A DNA stretch of 64,000 nt, from positions 124,001 through 188,000 of the forward strand of contig JAGPCY010000006.1 of the NCBI GenBank assembly GCA_018057825.1, written 5' to 3'. Each line of letters opens with the position of its first letter. Positions within the stretch are counted from its first letter, which is position 1. The notes under the pieces are model-generated. The model saw nothing but the letters and a program-made list of their open reading frames with translations, did no database searches and was not told the origin of the DNA. Of this stretch, positions 1-9,700 are shown piece by piece. This stretch comes from Kofleriaceae bacterium (GTDB lineage Bacteria; Myxococcota_A; Polyangia; Haliangiales; Haliangiaceae). Position numbers and translations under genes: made by a program.

Positions 1-500
1 CAGGTGGCCAGCTCGCGCCGCAGGCGATCGAGGGTGTAGTGCGCGCGCACGCCGCTGTAGAGGATCCAGCGGGCGTCGATCGGCGGCACCGCGGCCAGCT
101 CAGGGGTGTCGTCGAGGACGAAGGGCCCGGTCTCGAGGGCGAACACGCGGGCGGCCCGGGCGGCGACCAGCCGGCGGGCCATGCGCCCGACCGCCTCCGA
201 CGGCAGCCGCGCGATCCGCGCCACCACCTCGACCTCATCGCACCCTGGGTTGGCGGCGATGGCGCGCGCGGCCTCGCCGGCCTGGGTCGAGCTGAGCACG
301 CCGATCGTGACCGCGATCTTGGCCGCGCTGTCGGCCGGGTGAGGGCTGGTCGCGGCGACGATCGCGCCGCCGTGCCACGCGAGCCGATGCTCGCGGCCGC
401 CGGGGTCGATCACGAGCTGGCCGCCGAAGCCACGGGTCGCGATCGCCGCGAAGGTGCGCGGCAAGGGCCGATCGGTCAACTGGCCTTGGGCGACGATCAC
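1..500 (-). CDS. DUF4388 (PATAN-type) domain protein, 3' part outside window
   Basis: The reading frame runs off the left edge, so only the N-terminal ~166 residues are visible. It begins around GTG 498-500 with V-I-V-A-Q-G-Q-L and contains the pattern of the DUF4388 N-terminal domain: 'GQLTDRPLPRTFAAIA', then 'GQLVID..GREHRLAWHGGAIVAATS', then a second segment of helices. In Myxococcota this domain is usually the N-terminal module of regulatory proteins linked to two-component or kinase signalling; the rest of this protein is not visible. The frame stays open upstream of the GTG, so the start is uncertain. It lies 4 bp downstream of a small membrane-protein ORF on the same strand and may be co-transcribed with it. 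Confidence 0.6.
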   Translation of the reverse strand, partial: MIVAQGQLTDRPLPRTFAAIATRGFGGQLVIDPGGREHRLAWHGGAIVAATSPHPADSAAKIAVTIGVLSSTQAGEAARAIAANPGCDEVEVVARIARLPSEAVGRMARRLVAARAARVFALETGPFVLDDTPELAAVPPIDARWILYSGVRAHYTLDRLRRELAT

Positions 501-504
501 GGGG

Positions 505-660
505 CTACCGGCGGCGCTTCCATTGCCGCGTCGTCCAGACTCGGGTGCCCACGTAGCCGATCGCGGCGACCGCGACCGCGATCACGACGATCGCGAGCGC
601 GACCGGGTTGGCGTCGGCGATCGACCACCAGGCGGACGTCGCGAGCGCGGGCGATGGCAT
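505..660 (-). CDS. Small single-pass membrane protein (51 aa)
   Basis: A 51-residue ORF starting at ATG 658-660. One hydrophobic helix (about residues 20-40, 'VALAIVVIAVAVAAIGYVG') is followed by a basic tail ending QWKRRR, so the C-terminus should be cytoplasmic. No family is recognised. Support for it being real is a promoter-like element with a -10 exactly 8 nt before the ATG, and its position directly ahead of the DUF4388 gene. There is no Shine-Dalgarno sequence. It could be just a membrane anchor subunit for the downstream protein, but that is a guess. Confidence 0.42.
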   Translation of the reverse strand: MPSPALATSAWWSIADANPVALAIVVIAVAVAAIGYVGTRVWTTRQWKRRR

Positions 661-668
661 CGCGATCG

Positions 669-696
669 AGCATAAAGGGCGATGGCGCCGAGTCAA
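669..696 (-). promoter_or_regulatory. Predicted leaderless promoter for the 51-aa membrane gene
   Basis: On the minus strand, TTGACT (691-696) and TATGCT (669-674) are separated by 16 bp. The -10 ends 8 nt before ATG 660, so transcription would start at or next to the start codon. Confidence 0.45.
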
Positions 697-715
697 CCCG
701 GCGGCGCCGCCGTGG

Positions 716-721
716 TAGGCT
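716..721 (+). promoter_or_regulatory. -10-like TAGGCT, leaderless geometry, PP2C gene
   Basis: TAGGCT ends 8 nt before GTG 730. This matches the TANNNT-N6-8-start pattern seen at many genes in the window and supports GTG 730 rather than the upstream ATG 682. No good -35 is visible. Confidence 0.4.
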
Positions 722-729
722 CTCCGCCG

Positions 730-1515
730 GTGAGCACCTCGTTTCCGCTCGGCGCCAACCGGGTTCGCTTCGCTGGCGCGACCAACATCGGCCGCAAGCG
801 CGAGCACAATGAGGACTCGATCGCGCTGCCCACCAGCATCCGCCTGGCGATCGTCGCCGACGGCATGGGTGGCCACGCCTCGGGAGACGTCGCCAGCCGC
901 CTGGCGGTCGACACCGTCACCGACTACTTCGAGACCACCGCCGAGCAGCAGCCGCTGACCTGGCCGTACAAGGTCGACACCGAGGAGCGGGCCGAGATCA
1001 ACCGCATGACCCAGGGGGTCATGCTGGCCAACCTCGAGATCTGGGAGAAGGCCCAGCAGGCCGGCGGCCGCATGGGCACGACGATCGTCGCGATGTACTT
1101 CCTCGACGACAAGGTCGTGGTCGGCCACGTCGGCGACAGCCGGTGCTACCGCCTGCGCGACGGCGAGCTGGTGCAGCTCACCGAGGATCACTCGCTGCTC
1201 AACGACTACATCCGGATGAAGCGGATGACCGCCGAGGAGGCGGCCCACTGGCCGCACAAGAACGTGGTGGTCCGCGCCCTCGGCATGAAGGAGTCGGTGG
1301 CGGTCGACATCTACAGCGAGAAGCCGCAGCTCGGCGACTGCTACATCCTGTGCTCCGACGGCCTGACGGGCATGGTGACCGACGATCAGCTCGCGGTCCT
1401 GGTGTCGACCGAGCGCGACCTCGACGCCTGCGTCGAGAAGCTGATCGACACCGCCAACGACGCTGGCGGCGTCGACAACATCTCGGTGGTCCTGGCCCGG
1501 GTCGAGGCCGGGTGA
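730..1515 (+). CDS. PP2C/PPM-family Ser/Thr protein phosphatase
   Basis: A 261-residue single-domain PPM phosphatase, expected to be cytosolic and to dephosphorylate Ser/Thr-phosphorylated proteins. Metal-binding and catalytic motifs appear in family order: NEDS (~27-30), VADGMGGHASGD (~43-54), GHVGDSR, TEDHS, LCSDGLTG and GGVDNISV near the C-terminus. The length is close to the bacterial Stp-type catalytic core and there is no extra domain or membrane helix. GTG 730 is preferred over ATG 682 because homology begins soon after it and a TAGGCT box sits 8 nt upstream. Several Ser/Thr kinases lie within 12 kb, any of which could be an opposing enzyme, but no specific partner is shown. Confidence 0.93.
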   Translation: MSTSFPLGANRVRFAGATNIGRKREHNEDSIALPTSIRLAIVADGMGGHASGDVASRLAVDTVTDYFETTAEQQPLTWPYKVDTEERAEINRMTQGVMLANLEIWEKAQQAGGRMGTTIVAMYFLDDKVVVGHVGDSRCYRLRDGELVQLTEDHSLLNDYIRMKRMTAEEAAHWPHKNVVVRALGMKESVAVDIYSEKPQLGDCYILCSDGLTGMVTDDQLAVLVSTERDLDACVEKLIDTANDAGGVDNISVVLARVEAG

Positions 1516-1526
1516 GCCGGGGCCCG

Positions 1527-1901
1527 ATGACCCGCGGTCGAGCGCTCGCGGCGGCGATCGCGCTCGCGTTTCTGGCCGTGGGCTGCAAGAAGGCCGCCGA
1601 CGAGGCGCCGTCGCGTCGCCCGCCGCCCATCCCGCCCGAGGAGGCCAACCTCGGCCGCGCCGCCTGCGACGATCTGGTGGCGCGGGTGTGCGCGTGCGCG
1701 ACCGCTCAGCCCGATCGCCCGGAGCTGCGCGAGCGCTGCGAGCTCGATCGCGCGCGGCCGGAGGCCCTGGCCCTGGCCCTCGAGACCGCGGCCCGCCCCG
1801 ACCTGGCGACCGACGCCGTCCTCGGCGCGCAGCGCTCGGTGCGGACGATCATCGACAAGTGCGTGACCGCGGTCGCGGCGTTGCCGAGCCTCGGCTGCTG
1901 A
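1527..1901 (+). CDS. Small Cys-rich lipoprotein
   Basis: A 124-residue protein with a lipoprotein signal: basic start (MTRGR), hydrophobic core, lipobox LAVGC at about residues 16-20, then KKAADE. The mature part is proline-rich at first and then has cysteines spaced as in a small disulphide-bonded domain (CDD, CACA, CELD, DKC, terminal GC). It starts 11 nt after the PP2C stop and is probably co-transcribed. No function is recognised. Confidence 0.8.
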   Translation: MTRGRALAAAIALAFLAVGCKKAADEAPSRRPPPIPPEEANLGRAACDDLVARVCACATAQPDRPELRERCELDRARPEALALALETAARPDLATDAVLGAQRSVRTIIDKCVTAVAALPSLGC

Positions 1902-1934
1902 GCGACCCGGCCGGTCGCGCCGCGCGGCGAGCGC

Positions 1935-2921
1935 CTACGGCGTACCGGGCGCGATCCCGCGCGGGGTGACGATCACGTCGGTGAGGTCGCCCTCAGCGCG
2001 GGCCGCCGGCCAGACCACCGTCCGGGTGACCGTGGCGCCGGCGGCGACCGTGGCGCCAGCGCCGATCACGGCCAGGGGCCCGACGGTGGCGCCGGCCTCG
2101 ACGACCGCGCCGGCGCCGATCCGCACCGGGCCGCGGATGGTGGCGTCGGCGGCGACCGTGGCGCCGGGGTCGATCCCGGTCAGCGGGCCCGGCGGGTGGC
2201 GCAGCGCCGCGCCCTCGAGGAGGGCCCAGTTGCTGGCCAGGTAGCGCGCGGGCGTCGAATGCTCGGCGAAGTACCCTCCCTCGTGCTCGAAGGCGGCGAC
2301 CGGGGCGCCGGCGCGCAGCCACGGCAGGTAGCCCTGGCGGATCATGCAGGCCTCGCCGTCGGGCAGGCGGGCCACCACGCTCGGGCGAGTGACGTGGACG
2401 CCGCAGAACATGTGGCCGCCGTCGCCCAGGACATCGCGCACCCGCGGGTGAGGGCCGGTGTCGTCGACGGCGACCGCGCCCCAGGCCACCGCGTCGGGCA
2501 CGCGCTGCACGACCATCGTCCCGAGGGCCGACCGATCGTCGGTCGCGGCGGCCAGGACCGCGGTGAGATCGACGTCGAAGATCAGCTTGCCGTTCATCGA
2601 CACGAACAGCGCGTCGGTGCCGTCGGGATCGAGGAGCGGCAGGGCGTGCTTGAGCCCGCCGCCGGTGCCGAGCAGGGTCGCCTCGTGGCTGTAGCGCAGG
2701 CGCGCGCCGAGGGCGGCGCCGTCGCCTAGTTCCTGCTCGATGACGTCGCCGCGGTGGTGGACGTTCACGACGATGTCGCGGATGCCGTGGCCGACGAGCT
2801 GGGCGATGCCGTAACGGAGGATGGGCAGATCGCACACCGGCAGCATCGGCTTCGGGCGCAGATCGGACAGCGCGCCGAGGCGGGTGCCGTAGCCGGCGCA
2901 CAGGAGCATCGCGCGGACCAT
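1935..2921 (-). CDS. Sugar-phosphate nucleotidyltransferase with left-handed beta-helix
   Basis: 328 residues. The N-terminal Rossmann-like transferase domain has the pyrophosphorylase signature 'MLLCAGYGTRLGALSDLRPKPMLP' in two parts (GYGTRLG and KPMLP) followed by 'ILRYGIAQL'. The C-terminal ~80 residues are hexapeptide repeats (GIDPGATVAADATIRGPV, then IGAGAVV and so on), a left-handed beta-helix. This is the architecture of mannose-1-phosphate guanylyltransferase / glucose-1-phosphate nucleotidyltransferase-like enzymes, which make NDP-sugars from NTP and sugar-1-phosphate for surface polysaccharide. The substrate cannot be set from the sequence. ATG 2921 is preferred over upstream ATG 2936 because it leads straight into the conserved MLLCAGYGTRLG. 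It stands alone between oppositely oriented and co-oriented unrelated genes. Confidence 0.88.
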   Translation of the reverse strand: MVRAMLLCAGYGTRLGALSDLRPKPMLPVCDLPILRYGIAQLVGHGIRDIVVNVHHRGDVIEQELGDGAALGARLRYSHEATLLGTGGGLKHALPLLDPDGTDALFVSMNGKLIFDVDLTAVLAAATDDRSALGTMVVQRVPDAVAWGAVAVDDTGPHPRVRDVLGDGGHMFCGVHVTRPSVVARLPDGEACMIRQGYLPWLRAGAPVAAFEHEGGYFAEHSTPARYLASNWALLEGAALRHPPGPLTGIDPGATVAADATIRGPVRIGAGAVVEAGATVGPLAVIGAGATVAAGATVTRTVVWPAARAEGDLTDVIVTPRGIAPGTP

Positions 2922-2985
2922 GGCGCACCTTCGCACGCGATCGCGCGGTGGGCAGGTTTTCGGCGCCGCGGTCAGCGCGCGGCGG

Positions 2986-3900
2986 TCAGCGCGGCGGCTT
3001 GGTCCGGCGGGGCGCGTCGCGGGCCAGGACCGCGAAGCGGCGCGTGGCCAGCGGACCCAGGGCGCGCTGGTAGAACTCGCGCGGTCCGATCCACGCGATC
3101 TCGGTGGTCGGGTGGCGCTCGGCGACGTCGGCCAGGCACGCGATCAGGAGGGCCTCGCCGAGCCCCTGGCCGCGATGTTCGGGCCAGGTCCCGGCCGGGC
3201 CGAACCAGCCCAGGCCACGGTTGTTGCCGTCGTGGGCGGCGAAGGCGGCCAGCCGTCCGCCGCGCTCGGCGACGTGGAGCCCCGACGGCGCGCCGGCCGC
3301 CGCCCGCTCGATCTCGAACGGCCAGGCGCCGCCGAAGCCCAGCGAGATCGCGGCCGACACCGTCGGCAGCTCGGCGGCGCCGGCCCGGCGGATCGTGTAG
3401 CCGCGGGCGGCGCACCGCTCGGCCAGGGCCTCGGCGCGGGCGCGACTGATCCGAGGGTGCTCGCGCAGGTCGACGATCAGGCTCTCGTGCTCGTCGCGGA
3501 GCTGGTAGCCGCGGCGCCCGAGCCAGGCGATCGTGTCGGCGTTCGCGACGTCGACGCCCGGCGCCAGGTAGTTGCCGGGCTCGTCGAGGAGCCGGGCGCG
3601 CCGGTGGGCGCCGGCCCAGATGACCTGCTCACACGCGGTCAGGAGCGCGCTGCCCAGGCCGTGGCCGCGGGCCGCCGGGGTCACCGCCACGAGCCGGACC
3701 CGATCCCCCGAGGCGGCGGCGACCCCGACCAGCTCGCCGCCGGCCCGGGCCGCCAGCGCCGTCGGCTGGCCCCGCGGCGACGGGCCGAGGAGCTTCTCCT
3801 CGGCGACCTCGGCGGCGCGATCGTGGGCGCACGCCGCGGCGAGCACCGCCCGAGCCGCCGGCAGATCGGCCGCCGTCAGCTCGTCGATCGTCGCCGCCAT
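2986..3900 (-). CDS. Tandem GNAT-family acetyltransferase
   Basis: 304 residues containing two GNAT folds. The first half has the acetyl-CoA pyrophosphate loop 'VTPAARGHGLGSALL' (~73-87). The second has 'WPEHRGQGLGEALL' (~234-247), also a R/Q-x-x-G-x-G/A type loop. Tandem GNATs commonly acetylate small molecules or protein N-termini; the substrate here is unknown. A TACCGT box (3907-3912) ends 6 nt before ATG 3900, supporting the start and leaderless expression. The gene is divergent from the kinase at 3978. Confidence 0.84.
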   Translation of the reverse strand: MAATIDELTAADLPAARAVLAAACAHDRAAEVAEEKLLGPSPRGQPTALAARAGGELVGVAAASGDRVRLVAVTPAARGHGLGSALLTACEQVIWAGAHRRARLLDEPGNYLAPGVDVANADTIAWLGRRGYQLRDEHESLIVDLREHPRISRARAEALAERCAARGYTIRRAGAAELPTVSAAISLGFGGAWPFEIERAAAGAPSGLHVAERGGRLAAFAAHDGNNRGLGWFGPAGTWPEHRGQGLGEALLIACLADVAERHPTTEIAWIGPREFYQRALGPLATRRFAVLARDAPRRTKPPR

Positions 3901-3906
3901 CCGAGG

Positions 3907-3912
3907 ACGGTA
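3907..3912 (-). promoter_or_regulatory. -10-like TACCGT upstream of GNAT gene
   Basis: TACCGT on the minus strand ends 6 nt before ATG 3900; leaderless geometry. Confidence 0.35.
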
Positions 3913-3963
3913 TCATCGGTGGCCGCGGGCGCGCGGACAAACCCGACGTGGCCCCGCGCGCCC

Positions 3964-3969
3964 TATACT
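3964..3969 (+). promoter_or_regulatory. -10-like TATACT, decides GTG start of kinase
   Basis: TATACT ends 8 nt before GTG 3978. An ATG at 3948 lies upstream of this box in the same frame, so a transcript starting here would have to use the GTG. Confidence 0.48.
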
Positions 3970-3977
3970 CGCGGGCG

Positions 3978-6565
3978 GTGCCGCCGACCCAGCTCTCGCA
4001 CTACCGGATCGTCGGGCCCCTGGGCCGCGGCGCGATGGGCGAGGTCTATCGCGCGGTCGATCAGCGCCTCGGTCGCGAGGTGGCGCTCAAGATGCTGCCG
4101 CGTGAGGTCGAGGGAGCCGGCGACGGCCAGGCCCGGCTCCTGCGCGAGGCCCAGGCGGTGAGCGCGCTCAACCATCCTGGCATCGTCACGCTCCACGACC
4201 TGGCCACCGTCGACGGTCGGTCGTTCCTGGTGATGGAGCTGGTCGACGGCGAGCCGTGCTCGACCTTGGCGCGGCGCGGCCTGCCGTGGGCGCGCGCGCT
4301 GGCGATCGTCGCCGACGCCGCCGAGGCGCTGGCCGCCGCTCACCGCCTCGGCATCCTCCACCGCGACGTCAAGAGCGACAACCTGATGGTCCGGACCGAT
4401 GGCCAGGTCAAGGTCCTCGACTTCGGCCTGGCCAAGCTGCGCGCGGACCTGGCGGCGCCGATCGGCTCGCCGCTCCCGGTCGCCGAGCCGGCGCTGGCCG
4501 ACGTCAGCTTGGCCGAGACCCTGGTCCCGGCGACGGTGAGCGGCGCCGCGCTGTCGAGCGACCTGACCCAGGCCGGCCACCTCGTCGGCACGCCGGCCTA
4601 CATGGCGCCCGAGTGCTACGACGGCGTCGCCACGCCGGCCAGCGAGGTGTTCGCGCTGGCGGTGGTCGCCTACGAGCTCTTGACCGGTCGGCGGCCGTTC
4701 GATCGCGGCACCGCGGTCGCCACGATGGCGGCGATCCGCCTCGACGAGGCGCTGCCGCCGTCGCGGGTCGCGCCCGACCGCAAGATCCCGGCCTGGGTCG
4801 ACGCCGTGATCCTGCGCGCCCTCGCCAAAGATCCGAATGTCCGGTTTCCGGACATGCCGGCGCTGGCGGCGGCGCTGCGGGCGTCGCCACCACCGCCGCG
4901 GCGACGCTGGCCGGGGGCGGTCGGCGCGGCCGCCCTGGCGCTGGCCGGCGGCGTCGGCTGGTACGCGACCCGCGACCGCGCCGAGCCACCGACGATGACT
5001 GTCACCGCGAGCCGGCGCCTGACGCTCGACCCTGGCTGCGAGGAGTATCCGCGCTTCTCGCCCGACGGCCGTCAGGTCGTCTACGACGGCCTGGTCCACG
5101 ACGACTACGAGATCCTGAGCGTCGACCTCGCCGGCGGCGCGCCGCAGCGGATCACCGATCGCCCCGGCTGGGACTACGCCCCGGCGCTGTCGCCCGACGG
5201 TACCCGCGTCGCGTACGTCCACGAGGCTCCGGACCAGCGGGTGGTGATGGTGCAAGCGGTGGCCGGTGGTCCGGCGGTGCCGCTCGGGCCGATCAGCGGC
5301 TACCCGGCGTGGACCGAGGACGGCGCGCTCTTGGTCGGCGACCCCAGCGGGCGCATCGTCCGCCGCGAGCTGACCGCCGCCGGCGCGATCGCGCGCGAGG
5401 TCGAGCTGGGGCGGCTGCCCTCCGGTGGTCGCGCCTACCACGTCGTGGCGATCGCGGGGGCCGGCGTCGCGGTCCTGTGGTGGACCGCGAGCGACACCGA
5501 GGCCACCGCCCTGGGCGAGCTCGATCTCCGGGGTCGGCTGCGCATCGTCGAGGAGACCCTGACCGACTACGAGGGCGGGCTGGCGGTGGCGGCCGAGCCC
5601 CGGGCCTACTACGTGACCCGCAAGGGCGCGACCACCGGCAACCAGCTCCTCTGGCGACGCTGGGGCGCGCGCGCCGGGGTGATCGTGCCCGGTGGCCTGT
5701 CGCCTCACGCCGGGATCGACGTCTCGCGCGACGGCCGGCGGCTGGTGTTCTCGACCTGCCGCGAGCGGCAATACGTGGCGCGGCTGCGCGCCGGCGCCGC
5801 CCCCGCGGTCCTGTCGCGCGGCGAGTGGCAGGACATGTTCCCGGCCCCGGCCGGCGCCGACGCGGTGGTGGTGACCTCGTCGCGGACCGGGGTCGACCAG
5901 GGCTGGCTGATCGACCTCGCCGGCCGTCCGCCGCGCGCGGTGACCCCGGCGGGGGCGGTCGCGGTCCGCGCCAGCCACGACGGCGCGCTCCTGGCCTACG
6001 CCGCCGACGGTGGACGCGGCGGGGTGGCGGTGGTGCCGCTGGCCCGCGGCGCGCCCCGTCGCCTGACCGACGGGCCGTCGGACGCGGTGCCGACCTTCAC
6101 CTTCGACGATCGCGAGGTCGTGTTCAGCCGCATCGACCCCGACGGGCCGGCGGTCTACGCGGTGCCGGTGAGCGGCGGGCCTGCGCGTCGCTTGTTCGCC
6201 GGCAGCCACCCGGCGACCTCGCCGGTCGCGGCCACGATCGCCGCCCTCGACGCGCCCGATCCCAACGGCGCGCGGGCGATCGTGCTGAGCGAGCCGACCG
6301 GTGCGCCGCGCCCGCTGCCGGGGGCGCCGCGGGCGGCGTGGCTGGCGCCGCGGTTCTCGCCCGACGGGACGCGTCTGGTCGCGGTGCGCGGCTTCCAGGA
6401 GATCGTCGAGCTCACGGTCGACGGCAGCGCGCCGCCGCGGGTGGTGTGGACCGCGGCCACCGACTCGGTGCTGGCGGTCGACTGGATGCCCGACGGCGAC
6501 GGCCTCCTCGCTGCGCTGGCCAACTACGATGGTGACCTGTGGCTGGCCGAGGGGCGGTTCCGCTA

Positions 6566-6566
<1 letters not shown>
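3978..6566 (+). CDS. Receptor Ser/Thr kinase with C-terminal TolB-like beta-propeller
   Basis: About 862 residues. The N-terminal Hanks-type kinase domain (~7-280) has the glycine loop GRGAMGEVY, VALKML lysine, catalytic loop HRDVKSDN, DFGLAKL and GTPAYMAPE. One transmembrane helix follows (~312-330). The rest is a WD40/TolB-like propeller with repeated 'FSPDGRQVVYDG' / 'LSPDGTRVAYVH' / 'FSPDGTRLVAVR' blades, predicted to be periplasmic. This kinase-TM-propeller layout is common in myxobacterial and planctomycete receptor kinases; the ligand is unknown. All key catalytic residues are present, so it should be active. The 3' end runs straight into hexamer array A: the final base of its TAG stop is the first base of the array. 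Confidence 0.92.
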
Positions 6567-6709
<143 letters not shown>

Positions 6710-6714
6710 GCGGC

Positions 6715-9700
6715 TCATTGGTCGATCACCGACAGCAGATAGCTCGGTCCGCCGAGGGCGCCGTTGAGGCGGACGTAGCGCACCTGGCCGGCTGGGATCG
6801 TGAACCGGCGCTGCTCACACGCGGTCGGTTGGTCGGCCAGGAGCACGGCACCGCTGGCGTCGAGCACGTCGAGCGCGACGTGGTCGAAGGTCCAGTTGCA
6901 CCGGCCCTCGGGCGCGCCCGACAGCTCGACCCAGACGTCGCGCGCGGCGTCGACCGGGGCCGCCAGCCGGTACCAGTCGAGATCGCCGGTGTCGCTGATC
7001 GTGCCGCTCACGCGGGTGATGCCGGGCAGCGCCTGGGCGGTCGTCTGGGTGTCGTTTTGGGCCTGCTCGGCGATCGCGGTCACGGCGCAGGTGTCGTCGC
7101 AGCCGCCCGGCGCGCCGCCGTCATCGCAGGTCTCGCTGCCGTCGCGGTGACCGTCGCCGCACACCGCGCGCACGGTGACGGAGGCGCGATACGATGGCAG
7201 GAGCAGCTCGGGCACGAACACCTGGCCGAGGTACTGGCCCGGGGCGATGCGGCGGGTCGCGAAGCGCTGCGCGGGCGTGCCGAGGTCGGAGGCGATCGCG
7301 CAGTTCGCGCCGCCGCTGGGGTCGTCGACGCTGACCACCAGCCCGCGGTCCTGGGCGCGGACCAAGTGGAAGTACGGCGGGCCGTCGCACGGCAGGCCGA
7401 CGCCGGGATCGACGGTCAGGGCCAGCTCGACGACGCCGGGGGCGCCGCGCAGATCGATCGACCATTCGTCGACGTCGTCGCGCGGGAACATCGTGCCGGT
7501 CATGGTCGCGGTCGCGCCGACCGCGATCGGGCCGGTCAACGCGGTGCGCACCAGGCCGTCGTCGGCCACGCACAACGGACAGTCGGTGAGCGGCGGCGCG
7601 CCGCTGCCCTCGAGCGCGATCGGCCCCTGGACGCACTCGATCGAGTCAGCCACCGTCGGGTCCTCGAGCGCGGCGACGTCGAGCGTACACTCGTCGAGCA
7701 CGATCGGCGGCAGCGCGGCCGGCGCGCACCGCAGGTCCCACGACGCCTGGCACGCGGCGGCGGCCGCGGCGGCGATCGCCGGGTCGAGATCCGACACCTG
7801 GAGGTCGCGCCACGGCTTGGACTCGTCGTTGACGCTCGGGCCACGCGTGAACAAGGCCTGCGCCGGGGTCAAGCGCCAGGCGCCGGCCAGGCCGTCGCCG
7901 CCGTACAGGTCGAGGAACGGCGTCGCCTCGGTGGCCAGCACGCGGCCGCCGACGCCGCGCAGATCGTTGTCCGGGGCGCCGTCATGGTCGCCGAGCAGGC
8001 CGGCGGTGGCGCCGGTCAACCCGACGCGGAAGTTCAGGTGGTCGCGGTGCGGGCGCACGACGATCACATCGTCGCCGTGCTCGAGGACGACGACGGTCGG
8101 CGCCGGCCCCCACGACGCCAGCCAGATCGCGCCGCCGCCGGGCAGCGCCGCTGTGGTCCCGGGGGTCAGCGTCAGGGGCGCGCCGTCGAGCAGCAGGTCG
8201 AGGCCGCCCGGCACGCGGTGCAGCTCGACCACGCCGTGACCGGCGCCGAGGCGGATCGCCAGACCGGTAGCGATGCTGATCATGCCGGTGCCGCGGTCGA
8301 CCTGGCGGACGTGGACCGCCAGCCCGTCGGCGCGGCGGGCGGCGACGAACTCCCCGACGCCCTGGAAGTCGTAGCTCAGGCCATCGAGGGTCCGGTAGTG
8401 GACGTCACCCGAGCCGCCGGCCGGCGGGGTCGGCGGTGGCGGCGGGCAGTCGTCGTCGGCGATCCCGTCGCAGTCCTCGTCGCGGTCGTTGCGACAGATC
8501 TCCGCGGCCGGCACGCACGCGCCGCAGTCGGCCGGGCACATGAAGCTGGTCTCGCGCCAGTCGGTCTCGCACACCTGGTTGCCGCACTTGGGGAACTCGA
8601 AGGTCCACGGCGTCGGCCACTCCTTCTCGTACAGCACGCGCGCGACCTCGCCGACCCCCTCGACCTTCGCGAACACCCCGGCCTCGAGGTAGGTCTTCAC
8701 GCCGCCGTCGAGCTTCGGGTACAGCCAGCCATCGAAGCTGCCGATCCCGAAGTTGGCGCCGGCCTGGCCGCCGGCCTCGACGTACAGCCCGCCCTCGAGC
8801 ACGCCGACGACCTTGACCGCGGGCTTGGCCACGATCGGCAGCTTGCCGCGCAGGCCGCCCTGGAGCAGGAACTCGAACGGGTAGAAGCCGTGGTCCTGCT
8901 CGTAGCTGCCCTCGGCGAACAGCTCGCCGCCGCGCGCGCCAAACGACCCGACGGCGCGCGCCGCGGCGTGGAAGCCGAACCGCATGTCGATCAGCGCGGC
9001 GATCTCGATCGACGGCGCGATCTCGATCGAGACCTGCGGGGTGATCCAGATCGGCAAGAGGCCGACCCACACCACCGTCGTCGGGCCGTCGAGCTGCGCG
9101 ACCTCGACGTTCTCGCCGATGTGCAGCGTCTTGGCCAGGGCGGCGCCGCGCCCGAGGCGATGACCCGAGGCCAGCTCGAGGTTGGCGCGGAAGTGCGCGC
9201 CGAACCCGGCCTCCGCGCCCAGGGTCACGTAGTAGTCGTCGCGGTCCCAGTCGAAGATGAAGTCGAGGATCGGCTCGGCGTGCAGGTAGGCGTGGTCGCC
9301 GAAGTACAGCCCGCCCTTGATCGACTCCTCGGTGAACTGCGGGCCGCTGTTGCCGAAGCTCGACTCGACCTGCCACTGCGCCTTCTTGACGTACAGCGGC
9401 AGGCCCTTGAGCGAGACGCACCACAGCGACTCCTCGCAGTCGGCCGGCGGCGTCCCCGGGCTGCGCGGCGGTGAGCCCGGCGGGGCGGCGTCCGCGCGCA
9501 CCTGCTGCTGCGCCACCACGCCGGCCGCCTGATCGGTGAGGTCGGCGCGCTGGCCGGCGAGCTGCGCGGCGGTGCGACGACCGGTCACCCGCGGCGCCGT
9601 CACGATCAGCTCGCGCAGGCTCACCGGGCGGCCCGACAGCTTGACCTCGCCGCCGCCGAGCGTGACCTGGCCGAGCGCGAGCAGCGCGCCCGGGTGTCGG